From Brachionus rotundiformis (Eukaryota > Rotifera > Eurotatoria > Ploima > Brachionidae): DNA of 64,000 nt. Of this stretch, positions 36,412 through 47,257 are shown in pieces (within the stretch, counting starts at the first letter, position 1; the number at the start of each line of letters is the position of its first letter). The notes beneath the pieces were generated by a model. The model did not search any database and was not told where the DNA came from. It worked only from the letters and a program-made list of their open reading frames with translations. The DNA is taken from assembly GCA_016802295.1 (NCBI GenBank), contig JAESIW010000138.1, positions 2,084,897 through 2,148,896 of the forward strand, written 5' to 3'. A program made the position numbers and the translations under genes.

Positions 36412-37014
36412 TCAATTTGAGTTATTTTGCTTTCGAAGCATCCTGGGCGGAATAAATTTACAGTAAGGTTTTGGATCAGGTCGATTCTTGATATTGGAAC
36501 ATTGGCATTTGCGCCACAACTTAAGACACCCAGGGCATGATTTGTGCAGGTTTATTTCAATGGGTCGCTTGACACCCCTGTTTTTGCTTATGTAGCCCGA
36601 TTTGGTTCTTCTAATTGAACTGTTCAACGAGTTTTGCGCCGTGTCGTAAGAGACAGTTCTGCTCGTGTAAGGCCTGTTTTGGCTGTAGATGGCCCTGGTG
36701 GGCACTGGGTCACTGGATCTATCGGTCGTTTCATTGGCAGCGAGCCTGGACGTCAATACACTGCTGGCATTGTTCTGCACTTGAATAAACTGGTTGGGTA
36801 TGGATGCCGGTAGCGACAACGAAGTGACAGAAAACGCAACTGGTTGATTCAAAAATGCAGGACTGGGTGAATAAGTGGCTTGATTTGATATGGCATAATA
36901 GTAGTTACCATTTTCCAACGAAGGCATTAAAACTTAACAAAAATAAAACTCAAGCAAAATAGAACACCAAATACTTGGATGCTTACCATAGCTTTGGTTT
37001 CCGACAAAAAACAT
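36412..37014 (-). CDS. Unknown protein with a compact cysteine motif
   Basis: Two exons: 37014-36987 (MFFVGNQSY) joined in phase 1 through a 54-nt intron (36986-36933) to 36932-36412 (LMPSLENGNYYYAISNQ...). The first ~140 residues are Ser/Asn/Tyr-rich and probably disordered. The C-terminus holds CPGCLKLWRKCQC and, 14 residues on, PKPYC; the five cysteines spaced C-x2-C-x6-C-x-C plus one fit a small zinc-binding fold. It ends RMLRKQNNSN. No known family recognised. An alternative start is the ATG at 36927 in the second exon, but the good splice sites favour 37014. Confidence 0.55.
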
Positions 37015-37942
37015 TTTTTATTTATTTAAAAAATAATAAACCTAAACTCTTAACAAATTTTTTTTTCTAACGAGTAGTAGTGATTTTCTAATCGAGCAAA
37101 CAACAACAAAAAAAACAAATATTAACTAAAGATCAAAAATATTTTATTTAATTTTGGAAGCTTATTATGAGATATGTACATGCTTTTTTTAGATGTTAGT
37201 ATGTTAGAATTTAAAGCAAGAGCTTTGGCTTGACGGAAAACAAGAGAGTTTTCTTTCCTTTCGAGAAGATTTTATTTGTTCTTGGTCGATGATCGATGAT
37301 CAGCTGTGCATGTGAGCTGAGGTCTCGTTCTTAAGTCACTATGGTGTTGGCGCTAAGCCTTGGCATGAGACAAAAACTTAGTCCCGCATTGGTCAGCGCC
37401 TTTTAAGCAGACCCAAAATATATATAATTAATTCAAATAAAATATAAAAATTAATTTCTGTAAATTTTGCATATTTTTGCCAAAGACTCAAACTGATACT
37501 GAGGACAGTTTGAGAGTCGACTCAACTAGTTTTACTCAAGGGATTTAGAAAATAAGTTAAATGTTTTTTTTAATTTAATTTTATTTAATTTAAATATGGT
37601 TAGAATTAGAATTAGCGCAGCATTACCTTTGTTTGTTAAGTGCTCAATAGCAGCTTGCTTAGCTCTGTGCTAACAAATTGTGTTCTCATCAAGCGGTACA
37701 TTCATGGCGTTTTAGAAACACGAGTTGTTATACATGAACACAAAGTTGAAGGTCATTTGGCGAATTGTTGCAAACAAGTTTAAAATTTCAATCATCGTGC
37801 TTGTTCACGGACTAGATTAGCTAACTAGTATTAGCTGTTTCTTTTTGTTGCTTAAGCCTTCTCTCTATTTAAAAAAAAAAACGAAAAAAGTTTTTATATT
37901 TTATTAGCTTAGTATTTCGTAATTTTAGCCAGCATTTAGACA
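37015..37942. other. Intergenic region between divergent genes, with GC-richer patches
   Basis: Divergent promoters of the Cys-motif gene (-) and the acidic CaaX gene (+) must lie here. Patches at 37290-37410 and 37620-37810 are clearly GC-richer than average. The first includes GGCGCT and AGCGCC arms (37350-37355 and 37396-37401) followed by TTTT. Confidence 0.4.
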
Positions 37943-40130
37943 ATGGATAACTACCGGAGCTCCGGTGTGCACTATCAAAATCAAGGCACCAACACCAACA
38001 ACAACAACAACAACAACAACGGCGGCAAGAACCGCAATCGGAAAAAAAAGAACAAACAAAACAAAAATCAAAATATTCCACTATCTCCATCGAAGAATAT
38101 GATAAATCATTATAACGAGTATGGCGGCTCGATGAGTTTGGGTAAGAGATAATTAGGCCACATATATTGAGGGCTTTTTTAAATAAGTAATGTTTATCTA
38201 AGATCATCAGTCGTTTGGCCGGCCCTATAGCAAATTCGCCAACAACAATCAAAACTACAATTACACTAACCAAAACAATCGTGGCAAATACAATAATGGC
38301 AATTTTAACAAAAGGCGAAATGCAAGCCAAAGCAATTACTACTCGAGCGGAACGTACGAAAATGATCGACTAAATAAAAGTGTATGTATAGTCAAAATTC
38401 AATATCTTAAAAAACAGATAATCTAATTTATTTTACATATTTTTAAGTTAACTCCGAACAGTTCATTCGGAGAGAATTCAAAGATTCAGACTTCAATATC
38501 GCTGGATAATTTTGACCTAGTCTCAAGCTTGAACGCGAAGCGCTCTCCAACAAGCTCCTATCCTCTTATGTCATCAAACGTAGTCATTGGCCAGAAGCAG
38601 ACCTCCCCGTACAAGTGCCAAACTTATCAACAACAGCAGCAGACAATTGTCGAGCAGGCCAATTTGGAAGAAATGTCAGAAACAGCAACCAGTTTGAGCC
38701 TACAGGAGACAGAGAACAAGAGCAATGATGTCCTATCTTCCATTACATCGACTGAAAGCCTGAACACAAGTGGTGACTTTATGGTCGATCATCATACACC
38801 TTTGTCCAACTACTCGACACCCATGAACCACTCGGATTCAAGCCGAGTCTTTGATCCGGACATGTCGCCCAGAAAGCACCGAGAGCATGAAGAAAGTCTT
38901 AACCAGAATGACAAAACGCCAGTTAAATGTGATGAATCTGAGCACACTGTGAAACACATTGAGGCCAAAAGTGACGACTCGTCGGCCATTTCGTCCAATT
39001 CGTCACCTGATTCCAAAAATTCAGACCAAAATTTAGTCACTGCTAGCGAAGGAGAGAGCTCGTTTACAAACGAAGTCTCGGCTCCTAGCCATCACGAGCA
39101 CAATTTGGCCAAAGAATTGGAAAAAATAGCCGCTAATTTTGAGCTCATTGTGGACAAGAATCAAGAGACTGAGAGCAACAAGTCGGTGAATGGCTCAGCT
39201 GACTCGTCGGCCACCGAGTCGTTTACCACTACATCGAACGAAAGAGATGAAGAATTAAAAGAGGCTGAGAGTGCGGAACAAAATGAGGCTAGCAGTGAAG
39301 CAATTAATGACACAAATAATCAAGAGACTCAACTGGTCATTCAAGAGGTCAGACTAGACCAGCTTTCTGACGAGGACAAAAAAGAAGAAACAGTTATAGA
39401 GATGACCAAGGAAAGTGTTGTTGCTGTTGAAGAGAAAGAGGAGCATGTAGTGGAACAGGTAGCTGTAGAAGCTGAGTGTGTGAACGAAGCCGGCAGTGAT
39501 GCCGTGATAGAGCAAGAGGAGAAAAGAGAAGAAGCTGTTGTTCTATCAGAGGAAAAGGCTTTGGAGGAGAAGGACGGCGGTCTGGCTGAAGAGCAGAGAA
39601 TTGAAGAGAAAATAGAAGAGATTGTTGTTCAGACCGACGAGAGAGCGATCGAACGCATAGTTGAACAGAAACAAGAAGAAACTGCTGTTGAAAAAGAACT
39701 AGAAGAGAAAAATAGTGTGGTCGATGAGAAAGCTAGTCAGCAGATTGAGGAGAAGAGCCAATCAATGCAAGAAGAAAATTTAACTAAAGTTGAAGGTGAG
39801 CAAGTAGTTAGTGCCGAGGCGGCTCAATCTAACGATGCACATAGCACAGAGATTCTAATCGCAACTTCTCATGAGATCAAAATAAGACCGCATGTTGAAG
39901 AAATTAACTTGACTGATGGTGAACAAGAGATTAAGCACGTGACTGATTTGAAAATAGCGCCAATAGAGACCCGAGATCATGAACAAACATGCAGTGACGA
40001 GGATCATCAAGAGTTTGAAATATTGGACCAAGCTAACGAGTCAGTTGTATCGAATTTAAGTGACAAGTCAAACACAAGCATAACTCAGAAGGAGCCTGCT
40101 GTTGACTGCTTCTCTTGCACAATTGTTTAA
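37943..40130 (+). CDS. Acidic low-complexity protein ending in a CaaX box
   Basis: Three exons: 37943-~38141 (MDNYRSSGVHYQNQG), ~38204-38380 and 38449-40130. Introns are GT-AG of about 62 and 68 nt. The N-terminus has an Asn run (residues ~19-26) then a basic stretch (KNRNRKKKNKQNKN); exon 2 is Asn/Tyr-rich and basic. Exon 3 is about 550 residues, Ser-rich then strongly Glu-rich (EEKEEHVVEQVAVEAECV, EQKQEETAVEKELEEKN). It ends CFSCTIV: the final CTIV fits a CaaX prenylation signal and the upstream Cys could be palmitoylated. The layout of an acidic body with a lipidated end recalls paralemmins, but no paralemmin core motif is seen. Probably a membrane-tethered, disordered protein; function unknown. 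Confidence 0.7.
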
Positions 40131-40587
40131 TAATTGAGACAATTTGTTTTTATTAACTTTATGTAAATCATTATAATTTAGAGAAATTTTTGTTAAAAAG
40201 TTAACTTTTTCTAGCTAAGCATTTAAGCATATTTGTCATTATTGATATTTACTTCTCCATTATTGGAACTTTTGGATATAACTTATTTTCTTTTTTTTCT
40301 ATTATTATTCTACGTTCTTGTTATACTTTATTTTTGTTGCATTATTTTATGGTTGAAATTTGGAATAGCTATTTAAACTTTTACCAAAATTTAAAAATAT
40401 TTTCAGATTTATTTAAATTAAATAAATTTTTTTATCATATTATTTAACTGTTTTATTCGAATAACTTAAACTTCAATTATTCGCAACACCTTCATAAAAA
40501 TCATAAACACAATCGGTAAGGTCTTAAGATCTTAGCGATTTTTTAGACAAAATTTCATGACAAACAATGCTGACTAGAATACAGAAT
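40131..40587. other. 3' flank of the acidic protein gene
   Basis: AT-rich; no reading frame. It borders the second repeat copy. Confidence 0.35.
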
Positions 40588-41464
40588 ATGCGACATATAT
40601 TATCTTCCATAAGATTTAATTAGAATTTATTTCTAAATGAGACTAAATAATTAAGTGATAAAATATATTTTTATTTTAAATAAAATTAATAAAATTTTAT
40701 AATTTTTTCTTATATTTTTTTAGAATATGCAAAGGCGAAATTGCAGGTAAGCCGGAAAATTAAAGATTAATTAAATGATTCGATTTATGAAAAATTCACT
40801 TTTTAAAATATTGAGGATGAAATGCGTCTCTAAAGATATTTTAAGTTAAATTGGTTAAATTAGTTAAATTAGTTAAATTAGTTCAAAAGGGTATAAATAG
40901 AAGTTGATATTAAAAGAATTCATTTCATTTCTTAAAAATGAAAAAATTTCAAAAAGTTTTCTATTTTTGAAAATGGAATCAAAAAGCAGTCACCATAACT
41001 CTGCCGATCCGCAGGTCCCAAGCCCTGATGAAAAAAGAGGAGGGTGGTGGCAGCCACATGCACCGTATGTGTGTGTGGTCTTTCACGTAGTCTGCAGAAG
41101 AGCTGTATGGCGGGTACATAGGCCTACGGGTCTTTGTCCAAGTCTTGTCGTATGAGGGCGCCGCTGGCTTCGACCATCTCCCAGTATAGAATCCGAAAGG
41201 AGCGAGAATCTGCTGTACAGCTGACCCTCTGCAGATAGTACGTAACTTTGGAAGCCTTAAGTTAAGACTTTATCTCAATTGAAAGAGAGAAGTCGCTTGG
41301 TTTGTGGTTCCAAGCTAGTCTAAATAGTTGCCGAGTTCGCAGCCTTGTGCTCGGATGAGTGGCGCTGTTTATGATGAACGTCCCACTGGCTTCTTAGGGA
41401 AAGACGCCGTCATAACTCTGCCAAAGCCGGTCCCAAGCCCGGTTGAGAAAAGAGGAGGGTGACA
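40588..41464 (+). repeat. LTR-like GC-rich repeat, copy 2 (uninterrupted)
   Basis: Intact reverse-complement partner of 24819-26690. In this orientation it begins TGCGACATATATTATC and ends AGGAGGGTGACA. It has a tandem TTAGTTAAA run at 40855-40880, a TATAAATA box at 40893-40900, and a GC-rich part from 40975 bounded by two copies of a ~50-nt unit (CATAACTCTGCC ... GGTCCCAAGCCC ... AGAGGAGGGTG). The open frame at 40904-41155 is a by-product of the repeat and has no recognisable domain. Confidence 0.7.
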
Positions 41465-41851
41465 TTTTTAATCTAAAAAATTCTATATAAATGAATAGTT
41501 TAATATTACTACTAGTCTTTAAATATGAATTTAGTGATTGAACTTTTTTATTTTAATATCAAACAGACAAGCTCTGTGATTGGAATAGATAATGTAGTTA
41601 CTTAAAAAGACTGCATCATTTTCATTTTTCAAAAAAGGAAATTTAATAAGTTTTTAAATTTAAATTTAAAAAAAATTAACTTGTAATACTTAATTTTAAT
41701 AATTAAGCTTCAGTATCTTTTTTTATTAAAAATAAAAATTCATGCTAAAATTTTTTTTTTAAACGTTTAAAAAAATAACATATTCAAACATTATGATAGT
41801 AGGAACTGGAATAGATTAGCTTTTTGTTTAGAAAAAAAAACTCCTGCTAAT
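41465..41851. other. Spacer before ORMDL
   Basis: AT-rich; holds the ORMDL 3' flank. Nothing else seen. Confidence 0.35.
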
Positions 41852-42418
41852 TTAATACTTGTTAATACCAAATATGCGAACACCGTGTAATTGAGGCAAT
41901 TTGGCAATGAGAACAACTATTAATGTTGATACATTAATGAAAAAATGTGTTGGATCATATTTTGTATAAAAGCTGGCCATCAAGAACCTAAAATAAATAT
42001 TAGATTATTATATCTCTAAATGTTCAATTATCATACAAAACAATCGGAACTGTTGTCAAAAATTTCCTTGTGGCAGTAAACTGAACACCGTTATCTATTT
42101 GCTCCCAATAAGTGTAAGATCTGGCTTTGCCCTGATCGCACGTTTCCCATGGTGCGCCTTTGACTATATGCAGCAAGTAAAAAGCAGCCTTGTTTGTTGG
42201 TATTTTAAATCGGCCAGAGAGCAAAACTTAACTACAAAACTTACCACATTGTGCAAGACATTGGTCAATGTCCAGGCTACAGCCGTGCTCAAAAATGGCA
42301 AGCTCAATAGAATCAAATGCATTGTGAACACGAATATTATGTATGTGAACCAGATACCTTTGCTGTTCAGCCATGACACATTTGGATTTTGCTCGCTATG
42401 CGCTACGCCGACGTTCAT
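41852..42418 (-). CDS. ORMDL: ORM1-like protein, serine palmitoyltransferase regulator
   Basis: Three exons. The first starts at 42418 ([20 protein letters not shown]) and reads [20 protein letters not shown] and [12 protein letters not shown]. The second (from about 42186) reads [40 protein letters not shown] and [11 protein letters not shown]. The third (from about 41996) reads [40 protein letters not shown] and Y, stopping at 41854-41852. Each block matches ORMDL1-3 closely, and the length (~153 aa) is right. ORMDL proteins sit in the ER membrane and hold serine palmitoyltransferase in check according to ceramide level. Both introns are short GT-AG. Confidence 0.95.
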
Positions 42419-44157
42419 TTTAAACGTGTTTTATAAAATTTGTCTCAAGTTCTAATATTTGGTAAAAATGAGAAATCCGATAGAATCAAGTTTCCAGGTG
42501 AGCAACACAACAACCAAATAGAAATAATAAAATAAGAAAATATAAATTTCAAAATAAATTTTCGTTTATGTTCGAGAATTTATGTATATTTTAGTAATAA
42601 TTTAAGTTTAAATGCAAGCCGAGTCATCGTCATCAAGAAAAAATATGCAAAATTTAAACTAAATTTGCTCTTTTTTTTTATTTTTTATTAATAAAAATAA
42701 TTTTGATATTAAGATGGATTTTAAACATTTATTTCTTCTTATTTTGACTTAAATTTTGTTTTATCCTAGTCAATAAACATGTGATTATCTTATCTATTTT
42801 TATTTATGTAAAAATGTTAAAAATTTTGTTCAATTTGATGATAAAAAATCAAATTATCTTTTATCAATAAAGTCATTTTTGCTTTTGTTTTTATTAAAGA
42901 AAAAGTTTATTATAATTGACAAATTAAAATAAACTTACTTTACTCTATTTTGAAAATTATAATCTAAAATTATGTCTCGAAAAAAGAAGTTAGTTGAAAA
43001 AAAATATTTGTATTTTAAATTCTGATTTGAGTGTAATCAAATAAATAGGATGTCTAGGCAACCTAGCGCCTAATGAATCAAATGATAGATAAGAGAATTA
43101 GTACCATTTTTTCGAAATAATTCAAATTTAAATTTTAAATATCTTAATCTTTGCATAAATTTAAATTAGTAACTCAACAATTGAAAATTAGATTGGCAAT
43201 GACCATAATTTGCATTCTAATTAATCACACAAAACATCTGTCGCGAAGATGGAATGAATTTTATTTATTTTTTTTAAATTTAGACCAGATAGTTGAAAAA
43301 ATTAAGTCGACCACCAAACCGAGTGCAAATTTTCCCAATGGTATGTACTGCTTTACTTGAGATAATGAAAAAGTGTTTTAACTTGGGGTAAATTTATTAA
43401 ATTAATAAGAGATAAAAAATCAAATTGTTTAAATAAAATATACATTAAATATAACTTTTGATATCATCATTAACCTCAATGACTGAATAAGACTTAAAAT
43501 ATTATTTAATTTCATTTTATATTTTAAACCATGCCAAATTCTAAAGATGCAAAAGTATTAAAATAATGTTTGGTAATGGTTTAGCATAGTTTGCTCAACA
43601 TAAAATATGTTGTTTCAAAAGCTTCATAATTTTTAACTTTGGCATCAAAAAAAGTTTCAAATTTTTGAATTTGTACCACTTTCACATAACAAAAAAATGA
43701 GCAAAATATTCAAGACATCAAATTAGTATTATAACAAATGCACTCTATGACTATTTTGAATAAAATCTTACCAAAAAATGAAAATATTTTTCTTTTTTAA
43801 ATTTTATTAAAATGATTATTTTCAAACAATTTAATCAAACAAATTGAACTCAAATGAAGCAAAATTAAATAAATTGGTTCTTTTAAAACAAAAAGAGAAA
43901 AAAAATAGACAACAAAAATAGAATAATCACACAAATAATCAAATGGTTTAAACGGAAGATCCAAAAAAAAAAAAAAAAAAGAAGAAAAACATAAAAAAAA
44001 TGTTAAAAGCCAATTTAAACTTAAAATTTTCAATAAAATTAAAAGTATTTTATCTTTTTTTGTTTTTGTGTTTGGTCATTGTGGTTGTTGTTTAGCCAGC
44101 AATCAAATGGATTAACTATATATACACTATACTACATTACCAAATTCTGTTCGCACC
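42419..44157. other. AT-rich intergenic stretch
   Basis: About 1.7 kb. The frames at 43151-43360 and 43797-44033 are low-complexity without a domain and are probably random. The ORMDL promoter is at the left, the CDK-inhibitor 3' end at the right. Confidence 0.35.
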
Positions 44158-45116
44158 TCACTGCGATCCACTGCTTGATCTTCTTTTTCGTTGTTTGAAC
44201 AAGTCTTAGTAAATTAATTAACAAAACATATATTTTTAATTAATCAAGTCTAAAAAAGTGCTTTTTTACCATATAAACTTTGCTGCTTTAGGTTGTCTTT
44301 TTTGACCACTTGCTTGACCTTGTTGACAGAAAGATTTTGCGCACTGCGCAACGTGTCCCTTCTGTTCTCGCTGAAAGTGATAATCAAGCTTTGGGTGAGC
44401 TTTTTGCCCTCGTTGCGGCGACTTTTGGGCCGCTTGGTCGCCTTGGCGAGCGGTTTCTTTACCTTGGACTCGGCCGCCGGCACGTTCTCCTTGTCATCTG
44501 TGCTGTCCGCTTTGATGTTGCTGATCAGCTTGAGCCGGCGCTGGTACTTGTAAAACTGGGGCACAGCAAGCGCTTCGTCCTCTTCTTCCTCGGTCTCGGT
44601 CTCCTCGTCGATCAAGTGCGAGGCGCTTTTGAAGCCGAGCTCTCGCTTGTCGAACGCCGATATGACAAAATCGGCGCCTAGCGAGGTGTCCATCAGGTGC
44701 TCGGGCAGCGATATCGAGTATCTGTCAGATGGCGCAAAGTAAGTGTTCACTCTGATCCAGTCGTAGCGCTTGGAGTCGTCGAGCGGCAGTTCGTTCAGAC
44801 TCATGTTGACCGGTCTCAGTCTTTCGAAGTCAAAGTTCCACTGCTGTTTCTGCTTTTCGATCTGCTCCTGCCACATTTCCTTGAGATCGCGGTTGAGTTG
44901 GTCGTGGTTGAGCCGGATGCCGAACAGGTTTCGCTTGATTATGGAGCGATCGTGCCTCGGCGACGAGGTGACCGCTGGACTGGCCGCCTCCGGCGTAGAG
45001 CTCGCCTTCGGACTTTTGAGCTCCATTTGCTTGTTCTGCTTGGTCGGCTTGAACATTTCCTTCACCGACTTGAGCGGCGACTTTTTCGCCTGGCTCCTCA
45101 GCGCTTTGCTTCTCAT
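44158..45116 (-). CDS. p21/p27-type cyclin-dependent kinase inhibitor (Dacapo-like)
   Basis: Two exons, 45116-44270 and 44204-44158, joined in phase 1, 297 aa. The CDI domain is at residues ~60-121: cyclin-binding RNLFG (62-66), a helix (HDQLNRDLKEMWQEQIEKQK), CDK-binding WNFDF (93-97) and YDW (118-120). An acidic patch (ETETEEEEDEA) and a Lys/Arg-rich region with ENVPAAESKVKK follow. Splicing creates the C-terminal QQSLYDLFKQRKRRSSSGS: a PCNA-interacting (PIP) box at residues 278-285 followed by basic residues, as in p21. Reading through the donor instead gives only ...LYGKKALF. The family blocks G1/S cyclin-CDK. GC content is much higher than in most neighbours. Confidence 0.88.
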
Positions 45117-47257
45117 TTTTGCTTATCTGGACTTGGAAAAATTTTAAACACTATCTTAATTAAATCCGGAGTGGTGTACGCTTTTAAATGAGATTACACA
45201 CTCATAGACAAAGAGAGAGAAAGAGAGAAAGAGAGAGAGAGAGAGAAAAGTGGGTTTAATGGAGTGAGCTTGATTAGTTTGGATAATAGCTTATAAATTG
45301 TCTTTTAATTTAATTTTTTGAATAAATTTTTAATTTAACCTTAATTTAAAATAGTTTTCTTTATTTTAGTGGACATAACTGCAGATGTTTGTATGAACTA
45401 TTTACAAGATACTCGTGCAAGTATTTAAGTTGAATGTCGATAGAACATTTTATGAAAATTATTTTTATTTTTTTTAAAGGTTTTAAAAGTTCTAATTGCG
45501 CACTAATTAAATTTTTTCTCCACTTCTAATCAAAAAAAAAAGCCTTAATTAGAATAAAAATTTTCTTAAAATAAAAAAATTTTTTCTCGTTTCTAAACTT
45601 CCTTGTCTAGCTGGTCCAATATTATAAACCATTGAATTGGTAAATATTGACACAGGTTGTCTTTTTCTTGTGTCTATCGATAGATAAATTTGTGGGAAAA
45701 AAATCTACAAATATGATTGTTAATATTGAAAAATTCTAATTTGAACTCGAATAGTTTAATTTGACCAAATTGTGGACAGTTATTTTAGCTAAAATTATCT
45801 AGTTTTACACCTCATTAGAAGATATGAAAAGATTTACTCTTATTATAAAGTTAGAACTAGTAAAGTTCATATATAAATCGGTTTTGGGACATGTTTGTTT
45901 GATCTAGTTTTGTTTTTTATCTTATCTCGATTTGTGGTCCATTAATAATTATTGTTTGTTTATTTTAAACCAAAAGTAGATATACAACTGTCTGAAAAAT
46001 TCATATTAATTAAATATTTTGATTTAGTAAAATCATTAGATAAGAACTATCAATAATATTAAAAATTTAATGTAAAAAAAACTCAATTATCTAGATAAAT
46101 ACTTGTCATTGATGTAAGAGAGCTTAATGATATGTCTTTTTATTAATTGCATCGCCATTAACCATGAAAATTAAAGCTGACTTTTTAGCTTTCCAGATTT
46201 TGGAAGTTGGTCTTTTCCTAAATATTTAACTTTATCTAATTTTTCTGATTATTTATCTTCTATATCCATGTGTTCACAGATAAAATATCAATGGATGACA
46301 ATCTGCAGAACTAGGATAATATTTTAGTGATCTATGCTTTAAACTTGGTTATGGTTAAATATTGTATCTTCTAAACATGAAAGTATTTCGCTTAATTAAT
46401 TTAAATAAAAATCTTTATTGATAATAAATTTTGACCATGGTGATGATTAAAGTGGAAGTGACACTCTTAGGTTGAAGTTAAATTTGCCAATAACTTCCAA
46501 TTCAAATAACAGCTTTCCAAAATCTTTCCAACATGAATTCAAAATAAGCACCAAATTAATAAAAAATAAATGCTTATTGTGATAATATCATGATAATTTT
46601 TAATTAAATTTTCAGTTACTTAGATTTTTTTTCCACATAGGGCAATTTTATATTTAATTTAAAATTTCGTATTGAAATTTATTTAATTAAGAAACAAATG
46701 ACAAATTCATTAATTAAAGATTAAAATTTTGGACTTAAAAATTTAATATTTCTACCAACTATGGCAAGTGAAAATAATATTTTTTATCCAAAAATATGGT
46801 GAAAAATTGATTAAAAAACAATATTGGGCCTGTCGTAATAAATGATATACAAATTATATAAATTAAATAAATAAATTAAATATTTTGGTGTCGACTTAAA
46901 AACATTTTTTTATTATTTTATTTAATATATGTTTTTTAAAATAATTTGGTGCTAAGTTGTTAAGAAAAGTATTTTTCCTTTTTCATAAAATCAAGTGCTG
47001 GTATAATATTAAAATCGAACGAATGGTCATATCAAGTTTTGGTCATTTCGTAAGACCAGATAATTCTAATACCTTTATAATGAGCCAAATTTGAGAAAGT
47101 ATGGGTTCATAAATTAACATCCTCAAATAATATTTAAATTACTTATGAAATAAAACTTATTGTTTCTAGTCAAATAATTTTAATTTAAAACAATTTATTT
47201 TATAATAATTATACATTAAAAGGATTTGTACATAAATTCTAATCAAAATTTGATCAA
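45117..47257. other. Long AT-rich intergenic stretch with a GA microsatellite
   Basis: A GA-rich tract (AGAGAGAAAGAGAGAAAGAG and more) lies at 45209-45248, just upstream of the CDK-inhibitor start. Small coding-looking scraps occur near 45370-45427 (+) and 46440-46530 (-) but cannot be joined into genes. Confidence 0.4.

Noticed and set aside
40975..41040. CTGATGA inside the repeat considered as a hammerhead ribozyme core
   Set aside because: No stem II plus GAAA follows and the other copy of the unit lacks the motif.
40904..41155. Frame MILKEFISFL... and its partner at 25111-25299
   Set aside because: Lies inside the LTR-like repeat and exists in both copies only because the DNA is repeated; no recognisable protein.
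43797..44033. 78-aa minus-strand frame rich in Phe/Leu
   Set aside because: Produced by poly-A/T tracts; no family features.
44697..45191. 164-aa plus-strand frame opposite the CDK inhibitor
   Set aside because: Antisense shadow of a GC-richer coding region.
45369..45427. Plus-strand scrap ending YLQDTRASI
   Set aside because: Twenty codons after an AG; no partner exon found.
46440..46530. Minus-strand scrap KDFGKLLFELEVIGKFNFNL
   Set aside because: Coding-like but short and isolated; too little to call a gene.
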